In this document: piece by piece, positions 54,067 to 64,000 of the stretch
Layout: each line of letters starts with the position of its first letter
How positions within the stretch are numbered: the stretch's first letter is position 1
Assembly (NCBI GenBank): GCA_005954745.1
Contig: CP040678.1
Span: forward strand, 62,001 to 126,000
Length of the DNA: 64,000 nucleotides
Reading direction: 5' to 3'
DNA from: Halostella pelagica
GTDB lineage: Archaea > Halobacteriota > Halobacteria > Halobacteriales > Natronoarchaeaceae
The notes under the pieces: generated by a model
What the model saw: only the letters and a program-made list of their open reading frames with translations
Told to the model about the DNA's origin: nothing
The model's database searches: none
Position numbers and translations under genes: made by a program

Positions 54067-54948
54067 TCAGTCGGAAAACCATTCGACTGCCGACTCCCGA
54101 CTTTCGACCAGTGCCGACAGGTGGTCGTCGTTCGGGAGCCGAGTCAGTTTGGCGTCCGGAAGCCGTTCGGCGAGATGTGCCGCCGCCGCTGGCGGGGCGT
54201 TCGTATCTGCCTCGCCGTGCCAGAGACGGACCGGAGCGGCGACAGCGTCGATGTCGAACCCCCAGTCGCGGACGAACAACCGACTCTCGCTAGCAGCGGC
54301 CGCGCTCCCCTGGCGATACGCCTCGCGGAGGTTGGCTTCGACGAGTGGACCGAACGGTCGCTCGGTTCGTTCCTCGAAGTCGGCGAGCGGCCGGTCGCTG
54401 AACTGCCCGACCAGCGACTCGGCGTCGGACCGCTCGACGGCGAACGCCTGTAGCCGGAACAGCGCGCCAGTCAGTAGCGACGACCGGCGAGCGACCGCGT
54501 CCAGCGTCTTGCTCGTCAGTCCCGCACCGTCGTTCGGTGCGGACGGCGGACCGACGGTGCTTACCAGCGCGACGCGGTCGACGCGCTCGGGGTGACGAGC
54601 GGCGACCGCGAGCGCGTGTGGACCGCCGCCGGAAAAGCCGAGGACGCCGAACTCGTCGACACCGAGGCTGTCAGCGAGTGCAACGGCGTCGTCCGCCCAA
54701 CCGCCGAGACTCCGGTTCGCTACCGGGTCGGACTGTCCGGTTCCGGGCCTGTCGGGGGCGATCAGCCGTACCCCGTTCGACTCCGCGATGTCGTCGAACG
54801 CGGCACCGAGGAGCCGGGACCCGGGCGTCCCGTGGTGGTATATCACCGGCACCCCGTCCGGGGAACCGTATTCGTCGTACGCGACCGTCCGCCCGTCCGG
54901 CAGATCGACTGTCCCGTCGGGGTCGTTCGCGTCCACGCTCGTCGTCAT
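54067..54948 (-). CDS. Alpha/beta-hydrolase
   Basis: A 293-residue serine hydrolase. The nucleophile elbow is GFSGGG, the oxyanion region is HHGTPGSR, the acid is the Asp in HGEADTNAPP and the catalytic His is near the end in NDDHLSALV. It resembles haloalkane dehalogenase/epoxide hydrolase-like esterases; the substrate is unknown. It is not part of the neighbouring ribosome-maturation genes. Confidence 0.87.
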   Translation of the reverse strand: MTTSVDANDPDGTVDLPDGRTVAYDEYGSPDGVPVIYHHGTPGSRLLGAAFDDIAESNGVRLIAPDRPGTGQSDPVANRSLGGWADDAVALADSLGVDEFGVLGFSGGGPHALAVAARHPERVDRVALVSTVGPPSAPNDGAGLTSKTLDAVARRSSLLTGALFRLQAFAVERSDAESLVGQFSDRPLADFEERTERPFGPLVEANLREAYRQGSAAAASESRLFVRDWGFDIDAVAAPVRLWHGEADTNAPPAAAAHLAERLPDAKLTRLPNDDHLSALVESRESAVEWFSD

Positions 54949-55198
54949 GCAGAGATGTCTCTGCCTTGACTACAATTGGATTTCGTTCGGGCGGCGTCCA
55001 AAACAGTGATGTACGGAACAGTACGTACTCCCGCTCGATGAGGTCCGCTCCCGCTCGCTGCTGGCGCTGGCACACCCAGGGAGCGGACAGTGTCGGCAGT
55101 TCGGTCGGCGCGGCGTAACCCGTCGCCCGGGCGGTCGACGCTCACTCGCTTTCTCTCGCGCACCGCTTTCGACCAGCCGCGACTCCGACCACGACTCT

Positions 55199-56317
55199 AT
55201 GCCAGACGACACAGACTACGACAAGTTACTCGACGAGTTCGGCGCGGACGCACTGACAGACGACCAGATCGAACGGTTTCCGGACCCGCCCCACCCGCTC
55301 GTCCGCCGCGGCGTCTACTACGCCGAACGGGACCTCGATCCGTTCCTCGCGGCGGCCGAACGGGGTGACACCCACTCGATAGTGACGGGTGTCGGCCCTT
55401 CCGGACCGCTCCACCTCGGACACGTGGTCCCGCTGTACTTCGCGAAACACGTTCAGGACCGGACGGGCGCGCACGTGTACGTCCCCATCTCGGACGACGA
55501 GAAGTACTTCACGCGGGACCTCACGTTCGACGCGGTCCGCAAGCATCTCCGGGAGAACCTGCGCGACCTGCTCGCCGTCGGGTTCGACCCTGACCGGACG
55601 CGGATCGTGATCGACACGGCCGACGCCGACGCGCTGTACCCGCACGCGGCCTCGTTCGCGGGCGACATCACCCAGGCCACCGTCGACGCGACGTACGGCA
55701 CCCCGGAGAACGTGGGGCAGTCGTTCTACCCGGCGATGCAGACTGCGCACCTGCTGTTGCCCCAACTCGTCCACGGCGAACACCCCACGCTCGTCCCCAT
55801 CGCCGTCGACCAGGATCCCCACGTCCGGGTGTGTCGCGACGTCGCCGCGAAAGCGAAGTACAAGGTCCGCAAACCCGGCGCTCTACTCTCGAAGTACCTG
55901 CCCGGACTTGGCGGACCGGGGAAGATGAGCAGTTCCGACGACGCGCCGTCGATACGGCTCACCGACGACCGCGAGACGGTCGAGCGGAAGATCAAGAAAC
56001 ACGCTTACTCGGGCGGACGGGAGAGCCTCGACGAACACCGAGAACGCGGGGGCGATCCGGACGTGGACGTTGCCTACCAGTACCTCTACTCCTTTTTCGA
56101 GGACGACGACGCCGAGGTGGTGCGCCTCGCCCGCGAGTACCGCTCCGGGGAGTTGCTCTCCGGGGAGATGAAGGCGCGCGCCATCGACCGCATCGCGGAT
56201 TTCCTCGACGCGCATCAGCGCCGCCGCGAGGCGCTGGGTGACCTCCCCGAGGAACTCGAACTGTACCGGCTGACAGAGGACGAGCGCGAGCGGTTGCGCG
56301 CGGACCCGCTGGGGTAG
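55199..56317 (+). CDS. trpS: Tryptophanyl-tRNA synthetase
   Basis: Charges tRNA-Trp. The 372-residue class I enzyme has the HIGH-type motif GPLHLGHV (about 66-73), the KMSSS motif (GKMSSSDD, about 243) and the stretch FYPAMQTAHLLLPQ...VAIDQDPH-like region typical of archaeal/eukaryotic TrpRS. It starts MPDDTDYDKLL. The 250-base upstream gap shows no clear TATA box. Confidence 0.93.
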   Translation: MPDDTDYDKLLDEFGADALTDDQIERFPDPPHPLVRRGVYYAERDLDPFLAAAERGDTHSIVTGVGPSGPLHLGHVVPLYFAKHVQDRTGAHVYVPISDDEKYFTRDLTFDAVRKHLRENLRDLLAVGFDPDRTRIVIDTADADALYPHAASFAGDITQATVDATYGTPENVGQSFYPAMQTAHLLLPQLVHGEHPTLVPIAVDQDPHVRVCRDVAAKAKYKVRKPGALLSKYLPGLGGPGKMSSSDDAPSIRLTDDRETVERKIKKHAYSGGRESLDEHRERGGDPDVDVAYQYLYSFFEDDDAEVVRLAREYRSGELLSGEMKARAIDRIADFLDAHQRRREALGDLPEELELYRLTEDERERLRADPLG

Positions 56318-56390
56318 GCGTCGACCGCACGAGGTATCGCGGTTCCCCGGCCGGGGAAACGATAATACGGCCCGCGTTCAACCGTCAGTA

Positions 56391-57071
56391 ATGACAGTAC
56401 AGTTACCGGACGGTCTCTGGCAGCTCGATTGTCAGACCCGGGATAAACCGAACGCGTACGTCGTCGATGACGGGAAAATCACGCTTATCGATGCCGGATG
56501 GCCCGGCGACGAAGTGACTGTGAGAGACGGCCTCAGTGACGCCGGCTTCGAACCGTCGGACATCGACCGAGTCCTGTTGACTCATTACGATGCTGACCAC
56601 GTGGGCACGCTCTCGAAACTGACGCCCGCTCTGGACGCACCAGTGTACGTCCACCGATTGGAGGTATCTTACGTCGCCGGTGACCGGCTTCCACCTTGGA
56701 CTGCCCGCTGCGGACTCGAAGCCCTCCACCGACTCTACTACCGACGCCTCACGCTCCCCGATCTCCCTATCCGTGCCGTCGAGGACGGCGATACGATCGG
56801 CGGCTTTCGGGCGTATCACACGCCGGGACACACACCTGGTCACGTAGTCTACGTTCACGAAGAACTCTCCGCCTCGTTTTTGGGTGATCTCGCATACGGA
56901 CTCGGTGACAGTCTCCGCCCCTCCGGCCGGATCACGAGCTATGACCATAAACAGGTCGAGGAAAGTATTCAGTCTCTCTCCGACCGGACCGGGAGCTTCG
57001 AATACGCCTGTCCCGGACACGGTCCCCCGCTTCGGGATGGTCACCACCGGCTGTCGAGTCTGGTCGAGTAA
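56391..57071 (+). CDS. Metallo-beta-lactamase fold hydrolase
   Basis: A 226-residue MBL protein. The metal motif is THYDADH (HxxxDH type), with further His in HTPGHTPGH, Asp in FLGDLAYG and a C-terminal CPGHGPP. The pattern fits glyoxalase II-like or broad-range MBL enzymes. Codon use (more A/T-ending codons) differs a little from neighbours, which may mean later acquisition. Substrate unknown. Confidence 0.85.
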   Translation: MTVQLPDGLWQLDCQTRDKPNAYVVDDGKITLIDAGWPGDEVTVRDGLSDAGFEPSDIDRVLLTHYDADHVGTLSKLTPALDAPVYVHRLEVSYVAGDRLPPWTARCGLEALHRLYYRRLTLPDLPIRAVEDGDTIGGFRAYHTPGHTPGHVVYVHEELSASFLGDLAYGLGDSLRPSGRITSYDHKQVEESIQSLSDRTGSFEYACPGHGPPLRDGHHRLSSLVE

Positions 57072-57154
57072 CCCCGTAGGCGAACGTTCACCGGTCCCGT
57101 TTCGGACTGCCCCCTTGCCGAACCCTTAAAACGGCACATCGCCTACACCCTCTC

Positions 57155-57703
57155 ATGCAGCACGTGAAGATACCGCAGGACCGCATCGGCGTGCTCATCG
57201 GCGAGGGCGGTGAGACGATGCGAGAGATCGAGAACCGCGCCGAAGTACGCCTCGACATCGATTCGGAGAACGGATCAGTGAGTATCGACAAGACGGGCGA
57301 CCCGATTAGCGGACTGAAAGGGCCAGACATCGTCAGAGCCATCGGTCGCGGCTTCAAGCCGGAGGAAGCGCTGACGCTGCTGGACGACGAGATGATGATG
57401 TTCGACCTGATCGACATCAACTCCGCAGCCCGAAACAAGACCGACCTGAAGCGAAAGAAGGGGCGGCTCATCGGCGAGAACGGCCGGACCCGAGAACTGA
57501 TGGAGGAACTCACCGGCGCGTCCGTCGTCATCTACGGGTCGACGCTGGGCGCTATCGGCACTCCCCAACAGGTCGAAATCGTCCGCGAGGCCGCGGAGAT
57601 GATCTTAGAGGGCGCTCCCCACGGTTCCGTTTACTCCTTCCTCGAGCGCAAGCACAACGAACTCAAGCGCCAGGGTATGGAGTACCACCAGTTCACCGGA
57701 TAG
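57155..57703 (+). CDS. KH-domain RNA-binding protein (Dim2/Pno1/Krr1-like)
   Basis: A small-subunit rRNA processing factor homologue. The 182-residue protein has two KH domains: the first with GVLIGEGGETMREIE and the second with GRLIGENGRTRELME (GxxG loops). Archaeal Dim2 binds the 3' end of 16S rRNA and works with Rio1 and aIF-1A. It is separated here from rio1 by three unrelated genes. Confidence 0.9.
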   Translation: MQHVKIPQDRIGVLIGEGGETMREIENRAEVRLDIDSENGSVSIDKTGDPISGLKGPDIVRAIGRGFKPEEALTLLDDEMMMFDLIDINSAARNKTDLKRKKGRLIGENGRTRELMEELTGASVVIYGSTLGAIGTPQQVEIVREAAEMILEGAPHGSVYSFLERKHNELKRQGMEYHQFTG

Positions 57704-57797
57704 GCCGATCTCGGACATATAAACCCCGTCCTTGACACGGCGTAGCATGACGCACCGTGGCGGTCCCTTTGGTGGTTCTGTGGCCTCTTTCCGGTAC

Positions 57798-57806
57798 TTT
57801 TATATA
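57798..57806 (+). promoter_or_regulatory. TATA box of the thermosome gene
   Basis: TTTTATATA lies 28-36 bases before the ATG at 57834, the strongest TATA-like match in the window, fitting a highly expressed heat-inducible gene. Confidence 0.75.
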
Positions 57807-57833
57807 GAATCACATTCAACCTAAAGCTTGTAT

Positions 57834-59534
57834 ATGGCGCAGCAGATGGGCAATCAGCCGCTTATTGTACTTTCCGAGGACAGCCAGCGAACCTCCGGAA
57901 AGGACGCACAGTCGATGAACATCACCGCCGGGCAGGCGGTTTCCGAGTCCGTTCGGACCACACTCGGTCCGAAAGGCATGGACAAGATGCTCGTGGACTC
58001 CACGGGCGATGTCGTCGTCACGAACGACGGCGTCACCATCCTGAAAGAGATGGATATCGAGCACCCGGCGGCCAACATGATCGTCGAAGTCGCCGAGACC
58101 CAGGAGAACGAGGTCGGCGACGGCACCACGAGCGCCGTCGTCGTCTCCGGTGAACTCCTGAGTCAGGCGGAGGAACTCCTCGACCAGGACATCCACGCGA
58201 CGACCCTGGCTCAGGGGTACCGCCAGGCCGCCGAGGAAGCGAAGAACATCCTCGAAGACATCGCCATCGATGTCGACGAGGACGACACCGACATCCTCAC
58301 CCAGATCGCCTCCACGGCGATGACGGGCAAGGGTGCCGAGAACGCCCGCGAACTGCTCGCCGAACTCGTCGTCGACGCCGTCCGCTCGGTCGCCGACGAC
58401 GACGACATCGACACGGACAACATCAAGGTCGAGAAGGTCGTCGGCGGTTCCATCGAGAACTCGGAACTCGTCGAGGGCGTCATCGTCGACAAGGAACGCG
58501 TCCACGAGAACATGCCCTACTTCGTCGAGGACGCGGACGTTGCGGTGCTCGACGACGCTCTCGAAGTCAAGGAAGCGGAGATCGACACCGAGGTCAACGT
58601 CACCGACCCCGACCAGCTTCAGCAGTTCCTCGACCAGGAAGAGGAGCAGCTCAAGGAGATGGTCGACCAGCTCGTCGACGTCGGAGCCGACGTCGTCTTC
58701 GCAGAGGACGGCATCGACGACATGGCCCAGCACTACCTGGCCCAGGAAGGCATTCTCGCGGTCCGTCGCGTGAAATCCAGCGACGCTGAGAAGCTCGCGC
58801 GCGCCACGGGCGCTCGCTCCGTCGCCAACCTCGACGACATCGAGGCCGACGACCTCGGCTTCGCCGGCAGCGTCGCCCAGAAAGACGTCGGCGGCGACCA
58901 GCGCATCTTCGTCGAGGACGTCGACGAGGCCAAGTCCGTCAGCCTCATCCTCCGCGGCGGCACCGAACACGTCGTCGACGAAGTCGAGCGCGCCATCGAG
59001 GACTCGCTCGGCGTCGTCCGCGTCACGCTCGAAGACGGGAAGGTTCTGCCCGGCGGCGGCGCACCCGAGACTGAACTCGCTCTGAAACTTCGCCAGTTCG
59101 CCGACAGCGTCGGCGGCCGCGAACAGCTCGCAGTCGAAGCGTTCGCAGACGCGCTGGAGATCAACCCGCGCACCCTCGCCGAGAACGCTGGTCTCGACCC
59201 CATCGACTCCCTCGTCGACCTGCGCAGCCAGCACGACGGCGGCAACACCGCCGCCGGTCTGGACGCCTACTCGGGCGACATCATCGACATGGAATCGGAG
59301 GGCGTCGTCGAGCCGCTCCGAGTCAAAACGCAGGCCATCGAGTCCGCCACCGAGGCGGCCGTGATGATCCTCCGCATCGACGACGTCATCGCGGCGGGCG
59401 ACCTCTCCGGCGGTCAGGTCGACCCCGACGACGGCGGTGACGGCGGCGCAGGCGGCCCCGGCGGCGCGCCCGGCGGTATGGGCGGCGGCATGGGCGGCAT
59501 GGGCGGTATGGGTGGCATGGGCGGCGCGATGTGA
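57834..59534 (+). CDS. thsA: Thermosome (group II chaperonin) subunit
   Basis: An ATP-driven protein-folding chamber subunit. The 566-residue protein has the ATP-binding block [14 protein letters not shown], catalytic GDGTTS, and the nucleotide-contact GGAPETEL. It ends in a Gly/Met-rich tail (GGMGG repeats), the flexible C-terminus of chaperonins. The start is the ATG at 57834 ([10 protein letters not shown]); a TTG two codons upstream is not needed. It is a single transcription unit with a strong promoter. Confidence 0.96.
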   Translation: MAQQMGNQPLIVLSEDSQRTSGKDAQSMNITAGQAVSESVRTTLGPKGMDKMLVDSTGDVVVTNDGVTILKEMDIEHPAANMIVEVAETQENEVGDGTTSAVVVSGELLSQAEELLDQDIHATTLAQGYRQAAEEAKNILEDIAIDVDEDDTDILTQIASTAMTGKGAENARELLAELVVDAVRSVADDDDIDTDNIKVEKVVGGSIENSELVEGVIVDKERVHENMPYFVEDADVAVLDDALEVKEAEIDTEVNVTDPDQLQQFLDQEEEQLKEMVDQLVDVGADVVFAEDGIDDMAQHYLAQEGILAVRRVKSSDAEKLARATGARSVANLDDIEADDLGFAGSVAQKDVGGDQRIFVEDVDEAKSVSLILRGGTEHVVDEVERAIEDSLGVVRVTLEDGKVLPGGGAPETELALKLRQFADSVGGREQLAVEAFADALEINPRTLAENAGLDPIDSLVDLRSQHDGGNTAAGLDAYSGDIIDMESEGVVEPLRVKTQAIESATEAAVMILRIDDVIAAGDLSGGQVDPDDGGDGGAGGPGGAPGGMGGGMGGMGGMGGMGGAM

Positions 59535-59769
59535 AGTCGGGCAACGACTGATTTCACGGACGCCGTCGACCCCCCGGAACCCACGTCCGTCCGCGACCGC
59601 TCGGACGAATCACCGTACGGGAACGTGTGTTCTCGACTAACGCGTCGCGTTCGCCCGGCGGCGGTACGGTAGCCGGGCGACACGGTTCTCTTCGGATATT
59701 TTCGCTTTCGTTAGCCGATCTGTAGCCGTTCCGATTCACCTAAGTGAGCTACCGTGATAGTTGCAATAT

Positions 59770-60756
59770 ATGGACACGCTGCTGCTGAACAGCGATGCGG
59801 TCGACGAAAACGCGCGAATGGACGCTATAATCCGCTCCGTCGAAGAGGCGTTCGGAGCGTACCAGCGCGGTGACGTACAGATGCCGGCGAAGTCCTACAT
59901 CGAACTCGAACGATACAACGGTGACTTCCGGTCGATGCCGGCGTACATGGACGCCGGCGACTGGGACGCTGCCGGGATCAAGTGGGTGAACGTCCACCCT
60001 GACAACCCGGCGGACCACGGCCTGCCGACCGTGATGGGGACGATGATCTACTCGGACCCCGAGACGGCCTACCCGCTTTCGGTGATGGACGGGACGACGC
60101 TGACGATGAAACGGACGGGCGCGGCCGCCGCGGTGGCGACCGACCACCTCGCCGTCGAGGACGCGACCACCCTCGGGATCGTCGGCGCGGGCGTCCAGTC
60201 CTACACGCAACTGACGGCTATCGCGGAGGTCCGTCCCATCGAGACGGTCGTCGTCGCCGACAAGGACTCCGACCGGATCGACGCCTTCCGCGACGAGTTC
60301 GGCGACCGCTTTACCGTCCGGGAAGGCTCTATCTCCGACGCCGCCGCCTGCGACGTGCTCTCGACGGTGACGCCCGTCCGAGACCCGATCGTCTCGCTCT
60401 CTGACCTGGGCGAACACACCCACGTCAACGCGATGGGCGCCGACGCAGAGGGCAAACACGAACTCAGCGACGAGATCCTCCTGTCGTCGAAACTCGTCAT
60501 CGACGACCACGAACAGTGTACGCACTCCGGCGAGATCAACGTCCCCTGGCACGATGGGACCCTCGCCGACGACGACCTCTACGGCGAGATCGGCGAGATC
60601 GTCGTCGGCGAGAAGGAGGGTCGCACCGCGGAGGACGGGGTAACCGTGTTTGACTCGACGGGCCTGGCTATCCAGGACGTCGCCGCCGCCCGCGTCGTCT
60701 ACGAGGAGGCCACAGACGGCGACGAGGGCACGCCGTTCGACCTCGTGCAGGCGTAG
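59770..60756 (+). CDS. Alanine dehydrogenase / ornithine cyclodeaminase family protein
   Basis: A 328-residue NAD-binding enzyme of the mu-crystallin family. The Rossmann motif is [14 protein letters not shown]; the substrate region includes [10 protein letters not shown] and a conserved Lys in [11 protein letters not shown]. The archaeal alanine dehydrogenase of Archaeoglobus belongs here, as does ornithine cyclodeaminase, and sequence alone does not decide. It starts at the ATG at 59770. Haloarchaeal homologues are often annotated as alanine dehydrogenase. Confidence 0.85.
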   Translation: MDTLLLNSDAVDENARMDAIIRSVEEAFGAYQRGDVQMPAKSYIELERYNGDFRSMPAYMDAGDWDAAGIKWVNVHPDNPADHGLPTVMGTMIYSDPETAYPLSVMDGTTLTMKRTGAAAAVATDHLAVEDATTLGIVGAGVQSYTQLTAIAEVRPIETVVVADKDSDRIDAFRDEFGDRFTVREGSISDAAACDVLSTVTPVRDPIVSLSDLGEHTHVNAMGADAEGKHELSDEILLSSKLVIDDHEQCTHSGEINVPWHDGTLADDDLYGEIGEIVVGEKEGRTAEDGVTVFDSTGLAIQDVAAARVVYEEATDGDEGTPFDLVQA

Positions 60757-61018
60757 GCGCATCGAATCACGCCCCGCCCGCGGACGGTTTTGCAGTTGCG
60801 TAGTAGTGCCGGAGGCTGCCGACCGACAGGCCCCGGACGAGACCAGTACGCGCAAGCAGCAGTACGAGCAGTGTCAGTGCACCGGAACGGGGTTTGATTT
60901 TCTTCGTCCGAACTCGCGTCGACCCGTCAGCGTCGGCTTCCGACGGCGTCCTCTATCCCGGCGCTGCTGTCGGATAGAAAGGTATAGGGAGTCGACCCGC
61001 CGAAACACGTACAAGCGA

Positions 61019-63682
61019 ATGAGCGACGAGAGTTACGACCACGCGGCGATAGAGACACGCTGGCAGGAGGCGTGGGACGACGCGGCGGTGTACCGGACGC
61101 CGGACGACGTCGAAGACCCGACGTACGTCCTCGGCATGTACCCGTACCCCTCCGGGAAGCTTCACATGGGCCACGTCCGGAACTACACGATCACCGACGC
61201 GTACGCCCGCTACCGTCGGATGCAGGGCGACGACGTGTTGCATCCGATGGGGTGGGACGCGTTCGGCCTGCCGGCCGAAAACGCCGCCAAGGAGCGGGAC
61301 ACGAACCCCCGCGACTGGACGTTCGACTGCATCGACACGATGAAAGGGCAGATGAAGTCGATGGGGTTCGGCTACGACTGGGAGCGGGAGATAGCCACCT
61401 GCACGCCCGACTACTACAAGTGGAACCAGTGGTTTTTCACCCGGTTCTACGAGGAAGGACTCGTCGAGCGACGCGACGCCGACGTCAACTGGTGCCCGTC
61501 TTGCGAAACTGTCCTCGCGGACGAGCAGGTCGAAGGCGAGGAGGAACTCTGCTGGCGGTGCGACAACCCTGTCGAGCAGCGCGAACTGGACCAGTGGTTC
61601 CTGCAGATCACGGACTACTCGGACGAACTTGTCGACTACATCGACGAACTGGAGGGCTGGCCCGACTCCGTCCGGCAGATGCAGCGCAACTGGATCGGCC
61701 GCCAGTACGGGACCCGCCTGCCGTTCGACGTCACCGGACCTGACGGCCACGACCACGGCACCGTCGAGGCCTTTACCACCCGCGCCGACACCGTCTACGG
61801 GGCGACGTTTTTCGCGCTCGCGCCGGACCATCCCATCACAGAGGAACTGGTCGCGGAAGACGACGACGTCCACGAGTTCGTCCACCACGAGGCCGACCCC
61901 GACGGCGACGAACCGAACGGCGTCGAGACGGACCTCACCGCCACGAACCCCGTAACGGGCGAGGAGATCCCGGTCTACGTCGCCGACTTCGTCCTCTCTG
62001 ACGTGGGGACCGGCGCGCTGATGGGCGTCCCCGGTCACGACGACCGCGACCACGAGTTCGCCTCGAAGATGGGCGTCGACATCGCGCCCGTCGTCGCGCC
62101 CGATACGGGCGAGGACGACGGGCCCGAAGCGCCCGACGTCTCCGAGTCGGCGTTCACCGACGACGGCGTCCTCGTCAACTCCGGGGAGTACTCCGGTCTG
62201 GACAGCGAGAGCGCCCGCGAGGCGATCACTGCGGACACTGCGGGAGCCGAGGAGGCGACCCAGTACCGCCTGCGCGACTGGGGCATCTCCCGGCAGCGCT
62301 ACTGGGGCACGCCGATCCCCGTTATCCACTGCGACGACTGCGGCCCTGTGATGGTGCCCGAGGAGGACCTGCCGGTGGAGTTACCGGAGTTCATCAACAC
62401 CACCGGCAACCCGCTCGACGAGGCCGAAGAGTGGAAACAGACGACCTGTCCCGACTGCGGCGCGGACGCGGTCCGCGAGACGGATACGATGGACACCTTC
62501 GTCGACTCCTCGTGGTACTTCCTGCGGTACGTCTCCCCGGACCTGCCGGACGCGCCGTTCGACCCGGCACGGACCAACGACTGGATGCCGGTCGACCAGT
62601 ACGTCGGCGGCATCGAACACGCCGTGATGCATCTGCTTTACTCTCGCTTCTTCACGAAGGCACTCGCCGACTACGAGGGATTAGAGCACCGCGAGCCCTT
62701 CACCAACCTGCTCGCGCAGGGGATGGTTCAGTTAGAGGGAGAGGCGATGTCGAAGTCGAAAGGGAACACGGTCTCGCCCCAGCGCATCGTCGAGGAGTAC
62801 GGTGCCGACACCGCTCGCCTGTTCATGATGCAGGCGGCCCAGCCCGAACGCGACTTCGACTGGACCGAGGAGGGTGTCCGCTCGACGTACCGGTTCCTCG
62901 GCCGACTGAAAGACCTGGTGCAGTCGTTCGACCCCGACGCCGGCGGGTCGGGAGACGACCCGATAACCGACTACGTCGCCGACGAGATAGACGCCTCCGT
63001 CGCCGTCGCGACCGAGGAGTACGACGACCTGACGTTCAACGTCGCGCTCCGCGAGGCGCAGGAACTGGTCGGAACGCTGCGACAGTACCGCGACTACGCC
63101 GACCCTCACCCCGAGACGTTCGAGCGCGGACTGGCTGTCGCCGTCCGATTGCTGGCCCCGGTGACGCCGCACCTGGCCGAGGAACTGTACGACGAACTCG
63201 GCGGCGACGGGTTCGTCGCCGAGGCCGAGTGGCCGAGCGCTGACGTCGACCGAGAGACGGCCGAAAAGCGCCGGCAACTGGTGGAAAACACCCGCGAAGA
63301 TGTCCGTCAGATCGTCGAGGTCGCGGGCATCGAAAACCCCGAGCGCATCGACATCGTCGTCACGCCCGAGTGGAAGTTCGACGCACTCGGCATCGCGGTC
63401 GAGAGCGACGCCGACAACCTCATCTCCGAACTGATGGGCGAGTCCCACATCCGCGAGCAGGGCGACGCGGCGGCCTCTTACGGGCAGGACCTTCAGGCGG
63501 AGCGCGAGGCGCTGTCGATGACGCTCGCTCCCGAGGACGAGTACGAGTCTCTCGTGGCCGCGGCGTGGCTCGTCGAGCGCGAGTTCGACGCCTCGGCCCG
63601 CGTCGTCCGCGCCGACGAGGCGGACGACGACGTCGCGAACACGGCCGAACCGGGCCGTCCCGCCATCGACATCGTGGAGTAA
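61019..63682 (+). CDS. leuS: Leucyl-tRNA synthetase
   Basis: Charges tRNA-Leu. The 887-residue class Ia enzyme has the HIGH-type HMGHVRNY (about 45), a zinc-knuckle-like CPSCETVL...CWRC, the editing domain (about 225-420) with the TRADT block, KMSKS as [11 protein letters not shown] (about 580) and an anticodon-binding C-terminal domain. It has a bacterial-like layout with LeuRS editing inserted after the zinc region. The start is the ATG at 61019 (MSDESYDH), since upstream codons are promoter. Confidence 0.95.
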   Translation: MSDESYDHAAIETRWQEAWDDAAVYRTPDDVEDPTYVLGMYPYPSGKLHMGHVRNYTITDAYARYRRMQGDDVLHPMGWDAFGLPAENAAKERDTNPRDWTFDCIDTMKGQMKSMGFGYDWEREIATCTPDYYKWNQWFFTRFYEEGLVERRDADVNWCPSCETVLADEQVEGEEELCWRCDNPVEQRELDQWFLQITDYSDELVDYIDELEGWPDSVRQMQRNWIGRQYGTRLPFDVTGPDGHDHGTVEAFTTRADTVYGATFFALAPDHPITEELVAEDDDVHEFVHHEADPDGDEPNGVETDLTATNPVTGEEIPVYVADFVLSDVGTGALMGVPGHDDRDHEFASKMGVDIAPVVAPDTGEDDGPEAPDVSESAFTDDGVLVNSGEYSGLDSESAREAITADTAGAEEATQYRLRDWGISRQRYWGTPIPVIHCDDCGPVMVPEEDLPVELPEFINTTGNPLDEAEEWKQTTCPDCGADAVRETDTMDTFVDSSWYFLRYVSPDLPDAPFDPARTNDWMPVDQYVGGIEHAVMHLLYSRFFTKALADYEGLEHREPFTNLLAQGMVQLEGEAMSKSKGNTVSPQRIVEEYGADTARLFMMQAAQPERDFDWTEEGVRSTYRFLGRLKDLVQSFDPDAGGSGDDPITDYVADEIDASVAVATEEYDDLTFNVALREAQELVGTLRQYRDYADPHPETFERGLAVAVRLLAPVTPHLAEELYDELGGDGFVAEAEWPSADVDRETAEKRRQLVENTREDVRQIVEVAGIENPERIDIVVTPEWKFDALGIAVESDADNLISELMGESHIREQGDAAASYGQDLQAEREALSMTLAPEDEYESLVAAAWLVEREFDASARVVRADEADDDVANTAEPGRPAIDIVE

Positions 63683-63692
63683 CTCTCCCGCG

Positions 63693-63881
63693 TCACCGAT
63701 ATCTGATCGCCCAGGTGGTGGCCGTCCCGGCGAGAAATGCCGCGACGCCGGAGAGAACGGCCGTCACCGCGCGCGAAACCGGGTCCAGCGAAGCGCTGAA
63801 CCAAGCGAACACGGTTAGTATCACTGCGACCGCCAGGATCGATGCCCACTCCGTATCGGAGAACTTAGTGACACCCGACAT
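63693..63881 (-). CDS. Small two-segment membrane protein
   Basis: A 62-residue protein starting MSGVTKFSDTEW with two hydrophobic helices (about 14-32 and 38-58). It is convergent with leuS, 10 bases apart. Function unknown. Confidence 0.6.
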   Translation of the reverse strand: MSGVTKFSDTEWASILAVAVILTVFAWFSASLDPVSRAVTAVLSGVAAFLAGTATTWAIRYR

Positions 63882-63929
63882 ACGTTCAGGCTTACCTATC
63901 CCGTACTAAATACTGGGCGTTCGAACCCG

Positions 63930-64000
63930 TCACTCGATATCGATCTGGCGTCCCTCGGTCGACCCCTCCCGCTTGGGGAGACTCACCGTCAGAACGCCGT
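63930..64000 (-). CDS. Hsp20/alpha-crystallin small heat-shock protein, C-terminal fragment
   Basis: Only the last 22 residues and stop (63930-63932) are in the window. They read GVLTVSLPKREGSTEG then RQIDIE. The G-V-L motif followed by a terminal I-D-I, with a PKRE stretch, is the end of a small heat-shock protein alpha-crystallin domain. The reading continues beyond the window edge. It lies near the thermosome, 4.4 kb away. Confidence 0.7.
   Translation of the reverse strand, partial: GVLTVSLPKREGSTEGRQIDIE

Noticed and set aside
1-64000. tRNA or rRNA genes
   Set aside because: I looked for T-arm-like GGTTCRAATCC sequences; the hits are inside coding genes and have no cloverleaf.

Overview
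The window is chromosomal DNA from a halophilic archaeon (class Halobacteria). The evidence is high GC with strong G/C third positions, very acidic proteins, twin-arginine secretion genes, short TATA-type promoters 24-35 bases before start codons (leaderless style), and a set of haloarchaeal or archaeal genes: NMD3, PspAB, Orc1/Cdc6, PCNA, PriL, TBP, Hjc, aIF-1A, Rio1, thermosome, Bat-type sensor and HalOD1. I cannot name the genus from sequence alone. I saw no rRNA, tRNA, CRISPR array, intact insertion sequence or prophage; most of the window is core genome.

Layout. 1-6430: NMD3 (cut by the left edge), htpX-pspAB, glmM, an SDR and two coupled membrane proteins. 6442-13714: Orc1/Cdc6, two small proteins, a MutS-like ATPase, LarE and the reverse-strand TatC. 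13822-20593: the double TatC, small proteins, RlmE and a replication block (pcn, an unknown zinc-type protein, priL). 20635-27397: a Tat lipoprotein, a regulator/membrane pair, a SWIM protein, a methyltransferase, Hjc, a HAD hydrolase and an HTH regulator. 27461-34278: a 1219-residue multi-PAS/GAF Bat-type regulator, a HalOD1 protein, AhcY and a secreted low-complexity protein. 34567-39522: a dipeptide/oligopeptide ABC transporter (ATPases F and D and permease C on the reverse strand, permease B divergent) with a 30-bp tandem repeat in between. 39634-45248: MtaD, a SpoIIM-like protein, HisG, TBP, TrmG10 and small membrane proteins. 45482-51854: RfcC, RNase Z, PhzF-like, a DUF460 protein and TyrS. 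51870-57703: a cupin/zinc-ribbon protein, aIF-1A, Rio1, an alpha/beta hydrolase, TrpS, an MBL protein and a KH protein. 57834-64000: thermosome, alanine dehydrogenase/ornithine cyclodeaminase family, LeuS, a small membrane protein and the end of an Hsp20.

Functionally the window gathers replication and repair (Orc1, PCNA, PriL, RfcC, Hjc, MutS-like), translation and ribosome or RNA maturation (NMD3, aIF-1A, Rio1, KH protein, RlmE, TrmG10, RNase Z, LeuS, TyrS, TrpS), basal transcription (TBP), protein quality control and export (HtpX, PspAB, thermosome, Hsp20, both TatC proteins) and S-adenosylhomocysteine turnover (AhcY, MtaD).

The most unusual signal is a family of five dispersed 71-79-base intergenic elements (1152-1230, 8415-8493, 34488-34562, 43656-43733, 53950-54020). 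They share terminal inverted repeats built on ATACTGTCGGAC and an inner hairpin. Four share a conserved core and one keeps the architecture with a different interior. Their arm ends resemble the TATA region of some adjacent genes. I do not recognise this family.
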